A stretch of DNA of 64,000 nt from Armatimonadota bacterium (lineage in GTDB: Bacteria; Sysuimicrobiota; Sysuimicrobiia; Sysuimicrobiales; Sysuimicrobiaceae). The stretch spans positions 124,001 to 188,000 of the forward strand of contig JAVKGW010000005.1 in assembly GCA_031460175.1 (NCBI GenBank). Reading direction: 5' to 3'. The notes under the pieces are model-generated. The model did not search any database. It saw nothing but the letters and a program-made list of their open reading frames with translations, and was not told the origin of the DNA. This document shows positions 47,997 through 57,494 of the stretch, in pieces (position 1 is the stretch's first letter; every line of letters starts with the position of its first letter). The position numbers and the translations under genes are program-made.

Positions 47997-48710
47997 ATGC
48001 GGATCGCGGAGGGCGTCGAGGTCCTGTCCGTGGACGGGGTGTGGCGCGGGAACCCCATGCGGGTCCATCCCGTGCTTTTGCGGGAGGGCGATCAGATCGT
48101 CCTGGTGGACACCGCGTTTCCCGGCCAGGTGGAGGCATTGCGGCAGGCCATACGCGCCTGCGGGGTGGAGATCTCCCAGATCCGCACGGTCCTCCTCACC
48201 CACCAGGACCTGGATCACATCGGGAACGCGCCCGCCCTCGTGCGGGAGAGCGGAGCCGAGGTGTGGGCCCACCCGGAGGAGGTTCCCTACATCGAGGGTG
48301 CGCGGACGCTGCTGAAGTTCGACCCAGCGCGCCTTTCGCCGGAGCAGCGGGAGGCCCTCGACCCCGTGCTGCGGGACCGTCCCAGGGTGAAGGTGACCCG
48401 CTACCTCGTGGACGGGGAGCGCCTTCCCCTGTGTGGCGGCGTCCGGGTGGTGCACACCCCAGGGCACACACCCGGTCACCTCAGCCTGTTCTTAGAACTT
48501 CCCCGCATCCTGATCTCCGGGGACGCCCTGGTGGTGACGGACGGTCAACTCCGGGGGCCCATCCCGGAGTTCACCCCCGATCGAGCGACCGCCATGGCCT
48601 CCGTGCGCAAGCTGGCGGATCTGGAGCCGGACGTGGTGGTGTGCTACCACGGCGGGGTCTACGGCCCCGGTGCGGCCCGGCGCCTGCGCGAGCTGGCGGT
48701 CGGCGATTGA
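47997..48710 (+). CDS. metallo-beta-lactamase-fold hydrolase
   Basis: A 237-residue protein with the zinc motif TVLLTHQDLDHIGNAP (H-x-D-x-D-H), a second His in VHTPGHTPGHLSL, Asp in ISGDALVV, and a final His in VVCYHGGVYGPG. This resembles lactonase/glyoxalase II-like family members. The substrate is unknown. No ribosome binding site precedes the ATG at 47997, consistent with the leaderless promoter described. Confidence 0.9.
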   Translation: MRIAEGVEVLSVDGVWRGNPMRVHPVLLREGDQIVLVDTAFPGQVEALRQAIRACGVEISQIRTVLLTHQDLDHIGNAPALVRESGAEVWAHPEEVPYIEGARTLLKFDPARLSPEQREALDPVLRDRPRVKVTRYLVDGERLPLCGGVRVVHTPGHTPGHLSLFLELPRILISGDALVVTDGQLRGPIPEFTPDRATAMASVRKLADLEPDVVVCYHGGVYGPGAARRLRELAVGD

Positions 48711-48805
48711 CCCGGACCCTCCCCCGCTGCTTCTGCTTTCCCCCCTCACGCGGGCGTTACGGTTCTCCGGTTCTCATGGAGGCAAAGCCGAGCGGGAGGT
48801 GGCAC

Positions 48806-49570
48806 ATGCGGAGGTTGATCGCCACGGTGGCCCTCGTGGTCACGGGTGCCGTTCTGGGAGCGCAAGGAGCACCGCGCACGGGGAGTGTGATGATTCGCTA
48901 CTACGGCCATGCCTTCTTCGTGATCACGGCACCGGACGGGATCCGGTTCGCCATCGACCCCTACGGCGAGATCGGCTACCCGCTCCCCCAGGTGACCGCG
49001 GAGGTGGTCCTCGTGACCCACGAGCATCGGGACCACAACAACGTGAGGCTCGTGCAGGGCGCGCGCCGCGTACTTCGGGGCCTCACCCCGGATGGCCGGA
49101 GCTGGAACCGCTTCCGCGAGCGGGTGGGCCGAACCACAGTGACCTCCATCCCCTCCTTCCACGATGACCAGGGCGGCACAAGCCCCCGCGGTCTCAACAC
49201 GCTGTTCCTGCTGGAGATGGACGACCTGCGGCTTGCGCACCTGGGGGACCTGGGCCAGAGCACCCTGACGGAGGGGCAGCGGCGGGCCCTCGGTCGGCTG
49301 GACGTGCTCATGATCCCCGTGGGCGACGGCCCCTTCACCATCGGCGCGGCGGAGGCAACCCGGATCACCGAGCAGCTCCGGCCGGCGGTGGTCATCCCCA
49401 TGCACTACAAGACCTCCGCGCGGCCGGACTGGCCGGGCACGGACGAGGGGCCGTTCCTCGAGGGGAAGCGGGATGTGGTGCGCGTGGGAGGGACCTACGA
49501 AATCCGCAAGGACCAGTTGCCGCCGCCCACGCGGGTGGTGGTCATGGACTGGCGGTCAGGGTCCCGGTGA
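48806..49570 (+). CDS. secreted UlaG-like metallo-beta-lactamase-fold protein
   Basis: A 254-residue protein with a signal peptide (MRRLIATVALVVTGAVLGAQG). The catalytic fold is UlaG/YtkL-like: IRYYGHAFFVITAP, the metal motif LVTHEHRDHNN, IPSFHDDQGG, LAHLGDLGQ, and VVIPMHYKT. GGGAGGTGG precedes the ATG. Followed by a perfect palindromic terminator. Confidence 0.88.
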   Translation: MRRLIATVALVVTGAVLGAQGAPRTGSVMIRYYGHAFFVITAPDGIRFAIDPYGEIGYPLPQVTAEVVLVTHEHRDHNNVRLVQGARRVLRGLTPDGRSWNRFRERVGRTTVTSIPSFHDDQGGTSPRGLNTLFLLEMDDLRLAHLGDLGQSTLTEGQRRALGRLDVLMIPVGDGPFTIGAAEATRITEQLRPAVVIPMHYKTSARPDWPGTDEGPFLEGKRDVVRVGGTYEIRKDQLPPPTRVVVMDWRSGSR

Positions 49571-49595
49571 GCACAGCGCTTCCTGGGCTCGATGC

Positions 49596-49627
49596 GGCCA
49601 CCCGACCCACGCGTGGGTCGGGTGGCC
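49596..49627. terminator. perfect 32-base palindrome, bidirectional terminator
   Basis: Left arm GGCCACCCGACCCACG (49596-49611) and its exact reverse complement at 49612-49627, with no mismatch. It lies between two convergent genes (stops at 49570 and 49648). There is no U-tract on either side. A cruciform or protein-binding role is the alternative. Confidence 0.7.
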
Positions 49628-49647
49628 GTCTCAGGGGGTGGCGGAGG

Positions 49648-50160
49648 CTACGTCCGGGCCGTGGCGTGGGGTGCAGGGACACGGGCAGCGAGGATCAGCT
49701 CGAGCACGAGGATGGCCGCGATCCCCCACCCCAGGATCGGAAGCACCGGCAGGCTCACGTTCCAGGCCGCGTCCAGGGCGTATACGCCGGGACCCGTGAG
49801 CGCCACGCCCAGGGCCGTGGCGGCGAGCACGAGGTTGTACTCGTAGCCGCCCCGGTCAATCCACAGCCCCCGGGGCGCGTGAACCCGCGCGATGGCGGTG
49901 GCCATCACCGCGGTAAGCAGCAGTGCACTCACGGGAACGAGCAAACCGAGCGCGAACAGGGCGCCGCCTGCAACTTCCGCGGCCCCCGCCACGAACGCCC
50001 AGAACCGGCCCGGCCGCAGGCCCAGGGACTCCAACCACTGCCCGGTGCCCCGGAGTCCTGCTCCGCCGAACCACCCTGCGAGCTTCTGGAGCCCGTGCCC
50101 GACGAAGAGGAGACCGATGACCAGACGAATCAGCAATAGCCCCAGATCCGCCTGCATCAT
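49648..50160 (-). CDS. DoxX-family membrane protein
   Basis: A 170-residue protein with four spans. It begins LLLIRLVIGLLFVGHGLQKLAGWFGG, and GRFWAFVAGAAEVAGGALFALG completes the DoxX pattern. GGGGAGGTGAGG precedes the ATG. Members are linked to redox stress or quinone/thiosulfate metabolism, but the role here is not known. Confidence 0.9.
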   Translation of the reverse strand: MMQADLGLLLIRLVIGLLFVGHGLQKLAGWFGGAGLRGTGQWLESLGLRPGRFWAFVAGAAEVAGGALFALGLLVPVSALLLTAVMATAIARVHAPRGLWIDRGGYEYNLVLAATALGVALTGPGVYALDAAWNVSLPVLPILGWGIAAILVLELILAARVPAPHATART

Positions 50161-50220
50161 GCCTCACCTCCCCGAGCACAGGGTGATGCCCCGCCCGGGT
50201 CCTACCCGGGCGGGGGAACC

Positions 50221-50655
50221 TCACGCGGCGATCTCAACAGGAATCTTCCTCGGCCGCAGCTCCTGCTCGACCGGAATCCGGATCTCCAGGATCCCATCGA
50301 GCCACTGCGCCTTCACCCCGTCCACGTCCAGGCCCTCCGGCAGGGTCACGGTGCGCTCGAAGCGGCCGTACGGGATGCCGCGCAGGAGCACGTCATCCCG
50401 CGCCACCTCCGGCGCCTTCCGCTCGCCCCGGATGGTCAGGACGTTGCCGTGGAGGAGGATCTCCACGGCCTTGGGGTCCACCCCTGCCAGATCGGCCCGG
50501 ACGACGCAGTGCCCGTCCTGGAAGTACACGTCCAGGGCGGGCACAAAGCCCTCCGAACCCGGCCCTTCAAATCCGAAGACTCGGTCGAGCAGGCCGGCGA
50601 GCTCCTGCTGGATCGCCCGGAGCTCCGCGACGAGGGGGCTCCGACGTACCAGCAC
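50221..50655 (-). CDS. Hsp20/alpha-crystallin small heat-shock protein
   Basis: A 144-residue chaperone. The alpha-crystallin domain runs from VPALDVYFQDGHCVVRADLAGVD to the A-x-x-x-x-G-V/I-L motif (AQWLDGILEIRIP), and the C-terminus carries the I/V-x-I/V dimer motif (KIPVEI). A strong AAGGAGGTGAGG precedes the GTG start. No CIRCE element is seen upstream. Confidence 0.94.
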   Translation of the reverse strand: MLVRRSPLVAELRAIQQELAGLLDRVFGFEGPGSEGFVPALDVYFQDGHCVVRADLAGVDPKAVEILLHGNVLTIRGERKAPEVARDDVLLRGIPYGRFERTVTLPEGLDVDGVKAQWLDGILEIRIPVEQELRPRKIPVEIAA

Positions 50656-50793
50656 CGCACCTCACCTCCTTTCGATCGAATCTTCGGCCTCCGCACGGGC
50701 CGGGGATCCGCCCGGAGGCTGTCTCCGGATCCTCCCCGGAATGACCGCCTCCGGGGCAGTCCCACTTTAGACATACGGGGTGGGATTCCGGGC

Positions 50794-52014
50794 CTATTCC
50801 CGCTGCAGGGCCCGAAACGCGAGGCGCGCCCCAATGAGCAGCGCCGCGGAACACAGCGGTACCAGCCGCAGTCCCAGGTCCTCTCCCGGCGTGTATCCCA
50901 AGGTGAGGAGGAAGCCGCTAAGCGCCGCGGCCATGGCATTGGCCAGGTTCAGGGTTACCCCCTGGAGGGCAAAGTGCAGGGCCTCGTGTCCCCCGTCCCT
51001 TTCCGCAATCTCCCCGAGCACCGCGTTGGGGAGGGCGTAGAGACCCGCGAGGGGAAGCCCCGCGAGGGCAACGAGCCCGTACCCGTGCCACAGGGCCGGG
51101 ATCCCCGGCAGGAGGCCGATGAGGGAGATGAGCGGCAGCATCGGCACCGCGAGCCCCAGCACCCGCATGAGGGCCCGGCCGGGGCCGAGCCGTCGACCCC
51201 AGGCCAGGACCACGGGAAGCCCGCAGAGGGTCGAGAGGAGCGCAAGACCCAAAACGCTCCCCACGGATTCCCGCGCCACGCCCATGAGCACCGTGGCGAG
51301 GAACACGAGAACCGGGGGGAGCAGGCTCAGTCCTACCCAGGCAAGCCCCAGAATCAACAGGTACACCCGAAGGTCCCGCCGACCGAGGACCGCGGCGAGG
51401 GCCCGCACGAACGGCTCGGAGTGCCCGCGCCCCTCCTCCCGCACCGCGAGGCCCGCGACCCATAGGAGGAGCACCGCCGCCCCCGCGAAGATCCCGCCCA
51501 GGGCGGGGAAGCCGAACGCGTGCACAAGCCAGGCGGAGAGGGTGTAGGCGAAACCGGTTCCCACCACGTTTCCCGCCGCCTGCGCCACCGCGGCGGACAC
51601 CCGTCCGGTCCCCTCGAACTCCGTCAGCAAGGCCAGGTAAGGGTTCACCACCAGGGAGAACAGGAAAAAGAAGGCGCACAGGAGTGCCGCCAGGTACGCG
51701 AACCGGTGCGCGGCGGGCGGCACCCACACCAGTGCGAAGGCCAGGGCCAGGAGCGGCGCCCCGCCGATGACGAACGGCCGTCGGCGGCCCCAAGGGGATC
51801 GGAACCGGTCGCTCCAGGAAGCTACGAGCGGCTCCGCCACCGCGTTCGTAAGCCGGCCCAGGGCGAGGGCCAGCCCCACCTGCTCCGGAGGCAGCAGGCG
51901 GTCTGCTGTGGGCGGCGCGTAAAAGGGGTAGACCCAGAGCACCAGGGTCTGGATCAGCAGGGACGCCCCGAGACCTCCCAGGGCGTACCGTTCAGGTCGC
52001 GCCCGCTCCGCCAC
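50794..52014 (-). CDS. MFS / GPH-type transporter
   Basis: A 406-residue protein with 12 predicted spans. SDRFRSPWGRRRPFVIGGAP between spans 2 and 3 is the marker of the GPH (melibiose-like) branch of the major facilitator superfamily. The substrate is unknown; the phosphoribosyltransferase gene directly upstream in the operon makes a nucleobase or nucleoside a reasonable guess, though GPH proteins mostly carry sugars. Confidence 0.85.
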   Translation of the reverse strand: MAERARPERYALGGLGASLLIQTLVLWVYPFYAPPTADRLLPPEQVGLALALGRLTNAVAEPLVASWSDRFRSPWGRRRPFVIGGAPLLALAFALVWVPPAAHRFAYLAALLCAFFFLFSLVVNPYLALLTEFEGTGRVSAAVAQAAGNVVGTGFAYTLSAWLVHAFGFPALGGIFAGAAVLLLWVAGLAVREEGRGHSEPFVRALAAVLGRRDLRVYLLILGLAWVGLSLLPPVLVFLATVLMGVARESVGSVLGLALLSTLCGLPVVLAWGRRLGPGRALMRVLGLAVPMLPLISLIGLLPGIPALWHGYGLVALAGLPLAGLYALPNAVLGEIAERDGGHEALHFALQGVTLNLANAMAAALSGFLLTLGYTPGEDLGLRLVPLCSAALLIGARLAFRALQRE

Positions 52015-52020
52015 GCGGGT

Positions 52021-52602
52021 TCAGCCTGCGGTGAACACGGGGAGCCGTTCCAGGTGGATGAGCTCCGGGTCGTGGTATGCATCCCCCTCCAGCAGGACCG
52101 CGGCCTTCGCGGAGATGCGGGCCCCGAGCCGCTCCATGAGGGCCGCCGCGGCCCGGAAGGTCCCGCCCGTGCTCACCACGTCGTCCACCACCGCCACCCG
52201 CTTCCCACGCACCACCTCCGCGTCGAGGCCGTTGAGCACGAGGGTATAGGCTTCGGGCTCCATGATGGACCGGGCCTCCACCGTCACGGGGTTGCGCATG
52301 TACCGTTTGACCGTCCGTCGGCACACCACGTACGGGAAGAACTGCCCGTGCCGGGGCTCCGAGAGGTAGGTGGAGATCATGTGGGCGAGGGCCGCGGACT
52401 TCATGGCCAGGGCCACCAGGACCTCGAACTCGCACTGCCGCAGCTCCGCCGCGAGCGCCCGGGCGCACGCATTGGTGAGCTCCACGTCCCCCACCATCCG
52501 GAAGAACGGCACCCACACGCCGGGGCGCACCTCCTCCACGGGCAGCAACCTCCGGACCCCCGCCACCCGGAGCTCGTAATGGGTTTGACCCTCGTAGCGC
52601 AT
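52021..52602 (-). CDS. phosphoribosyltransferase (adenine PRT-like)
   Basis: A 193-residue protein with the PRPP-binding motif VAVVDDVVSTGGTFRAAA. It has the type I PRTase layout with an N-terminal hood and FEVLVALAMKSAALAHMIS. It would salvage a nucleobase or act in regulation. First gene of the operon with the transporter; a promoter with an overlapping inverted repeat lies about 50 bases upstream. Confidence 0.85.
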   Translation of the reverse strand: MRYEGQTHYELRVAGVRRLLPVEEVRPGVWVPFFRMVGDVELTNACARALAAELRQCEFEVLVALAMKSAALAHMISTYLSEPRHGQFFPYVVCRRTVKRYMRNPVTVEARSIMEPEAYTLVLNGLDAEVVRGKRVAVVDDVVSTGGTFRAAAALMERLGARISAKAAVLLEGDAYHDPELIHLERLPVFTAG

Positions 52603-52622
52603 AGTCTTCCCTCGGGAGCGAG

Positions 52623-52666
52623 AGCGTGAGGTGTGTTGTTATCTGCTAATGCTAGCACTTCACGCT
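52623..52666. promoter_or_regulatory. inverted repeat overlapping the promoter, possible operator
   Basis: AGCGTGA (52623-52629) and TCACGCT (52660-52666) form a 7-bp inverted repeat. Nested inside it is TGCTA-atgc-TAGCA (52644-52657), which covers the -10 element. The position suits a repressor site or a structured leader. Confidence 0.45.
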
Positions 52667-52677
52667 TTCCCTGTCAG
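52649..52677 (-). promoter_or_regulatory. promoter of the phosphoribosyltransferase operon
   Basis: On the minus strand: CTGACA (52677-52672), a 17-base spacer, then TAGCAT (52654-52649). The start codon is at 52602, giving a leader of about 40 bases. Confidence 0.6.
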
Positions 52678-52863
52678 CCCCCACGGGCGGCGGAGTGCAA
52701 GCCCTGGGTCGCGGAGGACCCGGCCCGGCTCCCGAGCGGTCGGCGGCACGAAATCGACCAAGAGGGAGAGCCTCATCGCGGCTCCGGCGGGACCCAGGCA
52801 CGAGGGGCCGTGGCGCGAATCACGTAGGCCCTCCGAAGCCCCGCAGATCTGCCCGGCCGACTC

Positions 52864-53367
52864 TCACCTGGGCAGGATCTGGCCCCGGATCTCCCCTCCC
52901 GGATGGGCCACGGTGTGCACGTTGACGTACGCGTTGAGGTTGCGGATCTCCGCGAGGAGCGCGGCGAGGGGTCGGCCCGCGAGGGGTCCGGTGAGGCTTG
53001 CGGCCGTGATGGTGCCGCTGCTCAGCTCGCCCTCGAACCGGCCCGGGATCAGGCGGGGCGGCGGGGCGGAGGGGTAAAGCCACACCACGATGGGCCCGTT
53101 GCTGCCCGGCGGAGCCAGGTGGATGTGGGCCATCTGCACGTTCACCGACCGTGAGAGGACCAGGCGGAAGGCGATGCTGTTGCCGTCCGGCGCCACCACG
53201 AAGGTGGCCACCCCCGTGGCCTTCGTCTCCACGGCGGGCACTTGCTCCCGCCCCCACAGGTGCGCCACGAACTCCACGGGCGCTTGGGCCCGACCGGGCT
53301 CTCCCCCGAGCAGGGCCAGGACCCCCGCCGTCACCCCCAGAAACCGGATCCACCTCGCGCCGCTCAT
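52864..53367 (-). CDS. secreted CHRD-domain protein
   Basis: A 167-residue protein with a signal peptide (about 1-28). The CHRD domain is marked by FVAHLWGREQVPAVETKATGVATFVV, MAHIHLAPPGSNGPIVVWLYP, and the final NVHTVAHPGGEIRGQI. The ATG at 53367 has GGGAGGGGGAGG directly upstream. CHRD domains occur in chordin and in many bacterial secreted proteins of unknown function. Confidence 0.9.
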   Translation of the reverse strand: MSGARWIRFLGVTAGVLALLGGEPGRAQAPVEFVAHLWGREQVPAVETKATGVATFVVAPDGNSIAFRLVLSRSVNVQMAHIHLAPPGSNGPIVVWLYPSAPPPRLIPGRFEGELSSGTITAASLTGPLAGRPLAALLAEIRNLNAYVNVHTVAHPGGEIRGQILPR

Positions 53368-53451
53368 CCTCCCCCTCCCTGGGAACTCCGGGGTCACTTT
53401 ACAGGACTCGGATCACGGGATTGTCACGGCTTAAAATGGAAAGCAAAAGCC

Positions 53452-54318
53452 ATGGAGATTCCGCCCGGAACGCAACTCGTGGCCCTGCTGGGCGACCCCG
53501 TGGCCCACAGCCTCTCGCCCCGGATGCACGCCGCGGCCTTCGCGGCCCTGGGGCTGCGGTGGGCGTACGTGGCCCTGCGGGTTCTCCCCTCGGACCTGCC
53601 GGAGGCGGTGCGGGGGCTACGGGCTTTGGGATTTGCGGGGGCCAACATCACCGTCCCCCACAAGGAGGCGGCCGTGCAGCTCGTGGACCGGCTGGACGAG
53701 GTGGCCCGGGCGTGCGGGGCCGTCAACACCATCGTCTTCGGGGAGGGCCGGCGGACGTACGGCTACAACACGGACGTGACAGGCGTGCGCCGCACCCTGG
53801 AGCACGTGGGCTTCCGGGCCGCGGGAAGCCGGGCCGCGGTGCTGGGGGCCGGTGGATCGGCCCGGGCGGTGTGCGTGGCCCTGGCCCAGGAGGGCGTGGC
53901 GGAGGTCCTCCTCTTCGCCCGGCGGGTGGAGCGGGCGGAGTTCCTGGCCGGGCAGATGAGCACGCTCTTTCCGCGGGTGCGCTTTGCGGCCCACCCGCTC
54001 GAGCCCGGCGCCCTGCGGGCTCACCTGGGGGAAGCCGACCTTCTCGTGAACGCCACGCCCGTGGGCATGCACCCGGACCGGGACGGGAGTCCCGTCTCTT
54101 CCCCGGAGTTCCTGCACCCCCGCATGGCGGTGTTCGATCTCGTGTATAACCCCCCCCGCACGCGCCTGTTGCAGCTCGCGCGGCAGGTCGGAGCCCGGAC
54201 CATCGGAGGCCTCCTGATGCTGGCCTACCAGGGTGCGGCGAGCTTCGAGCTGTGGACCGGAAAGCCCGCGCCGGTGGAGGTCATGCTGCGGGCCATCGGC
54301 GCCCCGGTGGAGGGATAG
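53452..54318 (+). CDS. aroE: shikimate dehydrogenase
   Basis: A 288-residue enzyme that reduces 3-dehydroshikimate to shikimate with NADPH. It has the substrate motif GDPVAHSLSPRMH, the catalytic lysine in ANITVPHKEAA, VNTIVFGEGRRTYGYNTD, the nucleotide loop VLGAGGSARAV, and VNATPVGMHP. First gene of the aro operon. The ribosome binding site is weak (GGAAA), and TAAAAT lies 14 bases before the ATG. Confidence 0.95.
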   Translation: MEIPPGTQLVALLGDPVAHSLSPRMHAAAFAALGLRWAYVALRVLPSDLPEAVRGLRALGFAGANITVPHKEAAVQLVDRLDEVARACGAVNTIVFGEGRRTYGYNTDVTGVRRTLEHVGFRAAGSRAAVLGAGGSARAVCVALAQEGVAEVLLFARRVERAEFLAGQMSTLFPRVRFAAHPLEPGALRAHLGEADLLVNATPVGMHPDRDGSPVSSPEFLHPRMAVFDLVYNPPRTRLLQLARQVGARTIGGLLMLAYQGAASFELWTGKPAPVEVMLRAIGAPVEG

Positions 54319-54321
54319 CCC

Positions 54322-55452
54322 GTGGCGCTGCGTCTGGTGACCGCGGGGGAGTCGCACGGCCGGGGGCTCGTGGCGGTGGTGGAGGGGCTCCCCGCGGGGC
54401 TCCCGGTGGACGTGTCGGCCATCGACCACCAGCTGGCGCGACGACAGGCCGGTTACGGCCGGGGCGGCCGGATGCAGATCGAGCACGACCGGGCGGAGAT
54501 CCTCTCCGGGGTGCTGGACGGCCACACCATCGGCGCGCCGGTGGCCGTCCTCGTGTGGAACCGGGACTGGCGGGCCCAGGAAAACCCCATCACCCGTCCC
54601 CGGCCGGGTCACGCGGACCTCGTGGGTGCTCTGAAGTACGGATTCGACGATGTCCGGTACGCGCTCGAGCGCGCGAGCGCCCGGGAGACCGCGGCCCGGG
54701 TGGCAGGCGGCACCCTGGCCCGCCTGTTGCTGGAGCAGTTCGGAATTCGGGTCTTCAGCCACGTGATCTCCCTGGGCGAGGTCACCGTGCGGCACCTCCC
54801 GGATTCCTGGGAGGCCATCGCGCAGGCCGCGGAGACCAGTGAGGTGCGGTGCGCGGATGCGGAGGCCGCCGCCCGCATGCGGGAGGTGATTGACGAAGCG
54901 CGGGCCCGGGGGGACACCCTGGGCGGGGTCGTGGAGATCGTGGCCCTCGGGGTACCGCCGGGCCTGGGATCCTACGTGCACTGGGATCGGAGGCTCGATG
55001 GCCGCCTCGCGCAGGCGGTGATGAGCGTGCAGGCCATCAAGGGGGTTGCCATCGGCGACGCGTTTGCCGTCGCGGCCACTCCGGGCTCCCTGGCCCACGA
55101 CGAAATCCACTACGACCCAGACCGCGGGTTCTACCGGGAGACGAACCGGGCCGGGGGACTTGAAGCAGGGGTCACGAACGGCATGCCCCTCGTGGTACGG
55201 GCAGCCATGAAACCCCTCGCCACCCTGCGCTCACCCCTCCACTCCGTGGACCTGCGCACCCTGGAGCCAAGCCCCGGGGCCGTGGTCCGCTCCGACGTCA
55301 CCACGGTGCCCGCGGCCGGGGTGGTGTGCGAGGCCATGGTGTGCCTGGTGCTCGCGGACGCCCTCTGTGAGAAGTTCGGCCAGGATACCCTCCAGGAGAT
55401 GCGGGAGGCCTACGACCGCTACCTCCGCCGCATCCGCTGGAGCCCCCGGTAG
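54322..55452 (+). CDS. aroC: chorismate synthase
   Basis: A 376-residue FMN enzyme that makes chorismate from EPSP. Family signatures: [69 protein letters not shown]-like with the R-x-x-ERAS-RETA core, GVEAGVTNG-type ([11 protein letters not shown]), and the final [19 protein letters not shown] start 3 bases after aroE. Confidence 0.96.
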   Translation: MALRLVTAGESHGRGLVAVVEGLPAGLPVDVSAIDHQLARRQAGYGRGGRMQIEHDRAEILSGVLDGHTIGAPVAVLVWNRDWRAQENPITRPRPGHADLVGALKYGFDDVRYALERASARETAARVAGGTLARLLLEQFGIRVFSHVISLGEVTVRHLPDSWEAIAQAAETSEVRCADAEAAARMREVIDEARARGDTLGGVVEIVALGVPPGLGSYVHWDRRLDGRLAQAVMSVQAIKGVAIGDAFAVAATPGSLAHDEIHYDPDRGFYRETNRAGGLEAGVTNGMPLVVRAAMKPLATLRSPLHSVDLRTLEPSPGAVVRSDVTTVPAAGVVCEAMVCLVLADALCEKFGQDTLQEMREAYDRYLRRIRWSPR

Positions 55453-55455
55453 CCC

Positions 55456-57042
55456 ATGCGGAACATCGCCCTCATCGGGTTCATGGGAAGCGGGAAGACC
55501 AGCGTGGGTCGGGAGCTCGCGCGCCGCCTGGGGTGGCCGTTCGTGGACACGGACGAGCTCGTGGAACGGCGGACAGGACGCTCTGTCCCGGAGATCTTTG
55601 TGCAGGACGGGGAGGCCGCCTTCCGGGCCCTGGAGCGGGAGGCGGTGCGGGAGGCGGCGCGTATGCGGCCCGCGGTCATCGCCTGCGGAGGCGGGGTGCC
55701 GATGGACTCCGCGAACGTACGGGAGCTGCGCCGCACCTGCCGCCTCGTGCTCCTGGAGGCCGATCTCGAGACGGTCCTGGCCCGGGTGGGAGGCGGCGAG
55801 CACCGGCCGCTCCTGCACGGAGATCCGGAGGGTCGGGCACGGCAGTTGCTCCTCGAGCGCGCGCCCCGCTACCGGGAGGTGGCGGATCTGGTGGTGGACA
55901 CCTCGGGCCTTACGGTGACCGTGGCCGCGGAACGCATCCTCGAAGGGATTGCGAACCAGGAGCGCCACACCCTGGAGGTCGTCCTCCCGGACCATCGCTA
56001 TCCCGTCCACGTGGGAGACGGGATCCTGCCGCTCGTGGCCCTGGACCTGCTTCGGACCGGGGTGCGCCGGGCGGCCCTCGTGACCCACCCCCATCTCTTG
56101 CGGCGCTACGGCGAGGGGCTCGTGGCGTCCCTCCGGGCCTGGGGGATGGAGCTATACCCGGTTCCCGTGCCCTCCGGGGAGCGCAGCAAGACCCTCTCCG
56201 CCGCCCGCCGGGTGTACGAGGCCATGGCCGCCGCCCGGCTGGACCGGGCCTCCGGCCTCCTCGCCTTGGGCGGAGGGGTGGTGGGGGACCTCGGGGGGTT
56301 CGTGGCCGCCACGTACATGCGCGGGATTCCGCTTTTCCTCCTCCCCACCACCCTCCTCGCGCAGGTGGACGCCAGCATCGGCGGGAAGACCGCCCTGAAC
56401 CTCACCGCCCGAAACCTCATCGGGGCGTTCTGGCAACCCGTGGCGGTGCTGTCGGACGTGGCCACGCTGCGCTCCCTTCCCCGACGGGAGCTGCGGGCAG
56501 GTTTGGCGGAGGCCATCAAGCACGCGGCCATCGCGGACGGGGAACTTTTCGCGTGGCTGGAGGGACATCTGCCGGAAGTCCTCCGGCGGAATCCGGAAAC
56601 CCTGGCGGAGCTCGTGACCCGCAACGTGGCCATCAAGGCCCGGTTCGTCACCGCGGATGAGCGGGAGACGGCCGGGGCCCGGGAGGCCCTCAACTTCGGA
56701 CACACGGTGGCCCACGCCCTGGAGGCCGCCCTGGAGTACCGGATCTCCCACGGGGAGGCGGTGGCCCAGGGCATGGTGGTGGAAGCACGGCTTGCGGTGC
56801 GGCTCGGTCTGCTCGGGGACGAAGAAGCGGCCCGGCTGGAAGCGCTCATCGCGCGGGTCGGTTTACCGACCCGCCTGCCGCCCATCGCCGTCGACGACCT
56901 CCTGGACCGGATGTTCCTGGACAAGAAGGTGCGGCACGGCCGGCTGCGGTTCGCGCTTCTCGAGGGCATCGGCCGGGTGCGGACGGGGGTAGCCGTGGAG
57001 CCCGAACTCGTGCGGGAGACCCTCCAGGAGCTCCGGAGATGA
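55456..57042 (+). CDS. aroKB: bifunctional shikimate kinase / 3-dehydroquinate synthase
   Basis: A 528-residue fusion. Residues about 1-165 are shikimate kinase: P-loop [24 protein letters not shown], and CGGGVPMD. Residues about 175-528 are 3-dehydroquinate synthase: [69 protein letters not shown] and [12 protein letters not shown]. The two steps are not consecutive in the pathway (steps 5 and 2). Similar aroKB fusions are known in Thermotoga. The stop overlaps aroQ. Confidence 0.95.
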   Translation: MRNIALIGFMGSGKTSVGRELARRLGWPFVDTDELVERRTGRSVPEIFVQDGEAAFRALEREAVREAARMRPAVIACGGGVPMDSANVRELRRTCRLVLLEADLETVLARVGGGEHRPLLHGDPEGRARQLLLERAPRYREVADLVVDTSGLTVTVAAERILEGIANQERHTLEVVLPDHRYPVHVGDGILPLVALDLLRTGVRRAALVTHPHLLRRYGEGLVASLRAWGMELYPVPVPSGERSKTLSAARRVYEAMAAARLDRASGLLALGGGVVGDLGGFVAATYMRGIPLFLLPTTLLAQVDASIGGKTALNLTARNLIGAFWQPVAVLSDVATLRSLPRRELRAGLAEAIKHAAIADGELFAWLEGHLPEVLRRNPETLAELVTRNVAIKARFVTADERETAGAREALNFGHTVAHALEAALEYRISHGEAVAQGMVVEARLAVRLGLLGDEEAARLEALIARVGLPTRLPPIAVDDLLDRMFLDKKVRHGRLRFALLEGIGRVRTGVAVEPELVRETLQELRR

Positions 57043-57494
57043 AAATCCTCGTGCTCTCGGGGCCGAACCTGAACCTGCTTGGGGAGCGGGAGCCGGAGGT
57101 CTACGGGGCCACGCCCCTCGCGGAAATCCACGAGCGGGTGCGCCGGCGGGCGGAGGAGTTGGGGGTGGAGGTGCAATTTCTGCAGTCCAACCACGAGGGA
57201 GAACTCCTCGACGCCCTCCACGCGGCCCGGAGGGACTGCGCCGCGGTGGTTCTGAATCCCGGAGCCTTTGCCCACACCTCCGTGGCCCTCCGGGACGCCA
57301 TCGCAGCCCTCCGGATCCCCGTGGTCGAAGTTCACCTCACGAACGTCTACGCGCGGCAGGCCGAACCCTTCCGCCGGCGGCTGGTGCTGGCTCCCGTGGT
57401 CCGGGGGGTCATCATGGGGTTCGGGCCGGAGAGCTACATCCTGGGACTGGAGGCGGCGGTGCGGCTTGCGCGCGAACAGGAGGGAAGCCGGTGA
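57039..57494 (+). CDS. aroQ: type II 3-dehydroquinate dehydratase
   Basis: A 151-residue enzyme that dehydrates 3-dehydroquinate. It has [19 protein letters not shown] with the catalytic Tyr, [31 protein letters not shown] with the catalytic His, and [17 protein letters not shown] overlaps the aroKB stop. Confidence 0.96.
   Translation: MKILVLSGPNLNLLGEREPEVYGATPLAEIHERVRRRAEELGVEVQFLQSNHEGELLDALHAARRDCAAVVLNPGAFAHTSVALRDAIAALRIPVVEVHLTNVYARQAEPFRRRLVLAPVVRGVIMGFGPESYILGLEAAVRLAREQEGSR

Noticed and set aside
52644-52660. CIRCE heat-shock operator (TAGCACTT resembles one half-site)
   Set aside because: The second half and the 9-base spacer are missing, and the downstream genes are not chaperones.
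52603-52863. Purine riboswitch upstream of the phosphoribosyltransferase
   Set aside because: The leader after the predicted start site is only about 40 bases and none of the conserved purine-aptamer core is seen.
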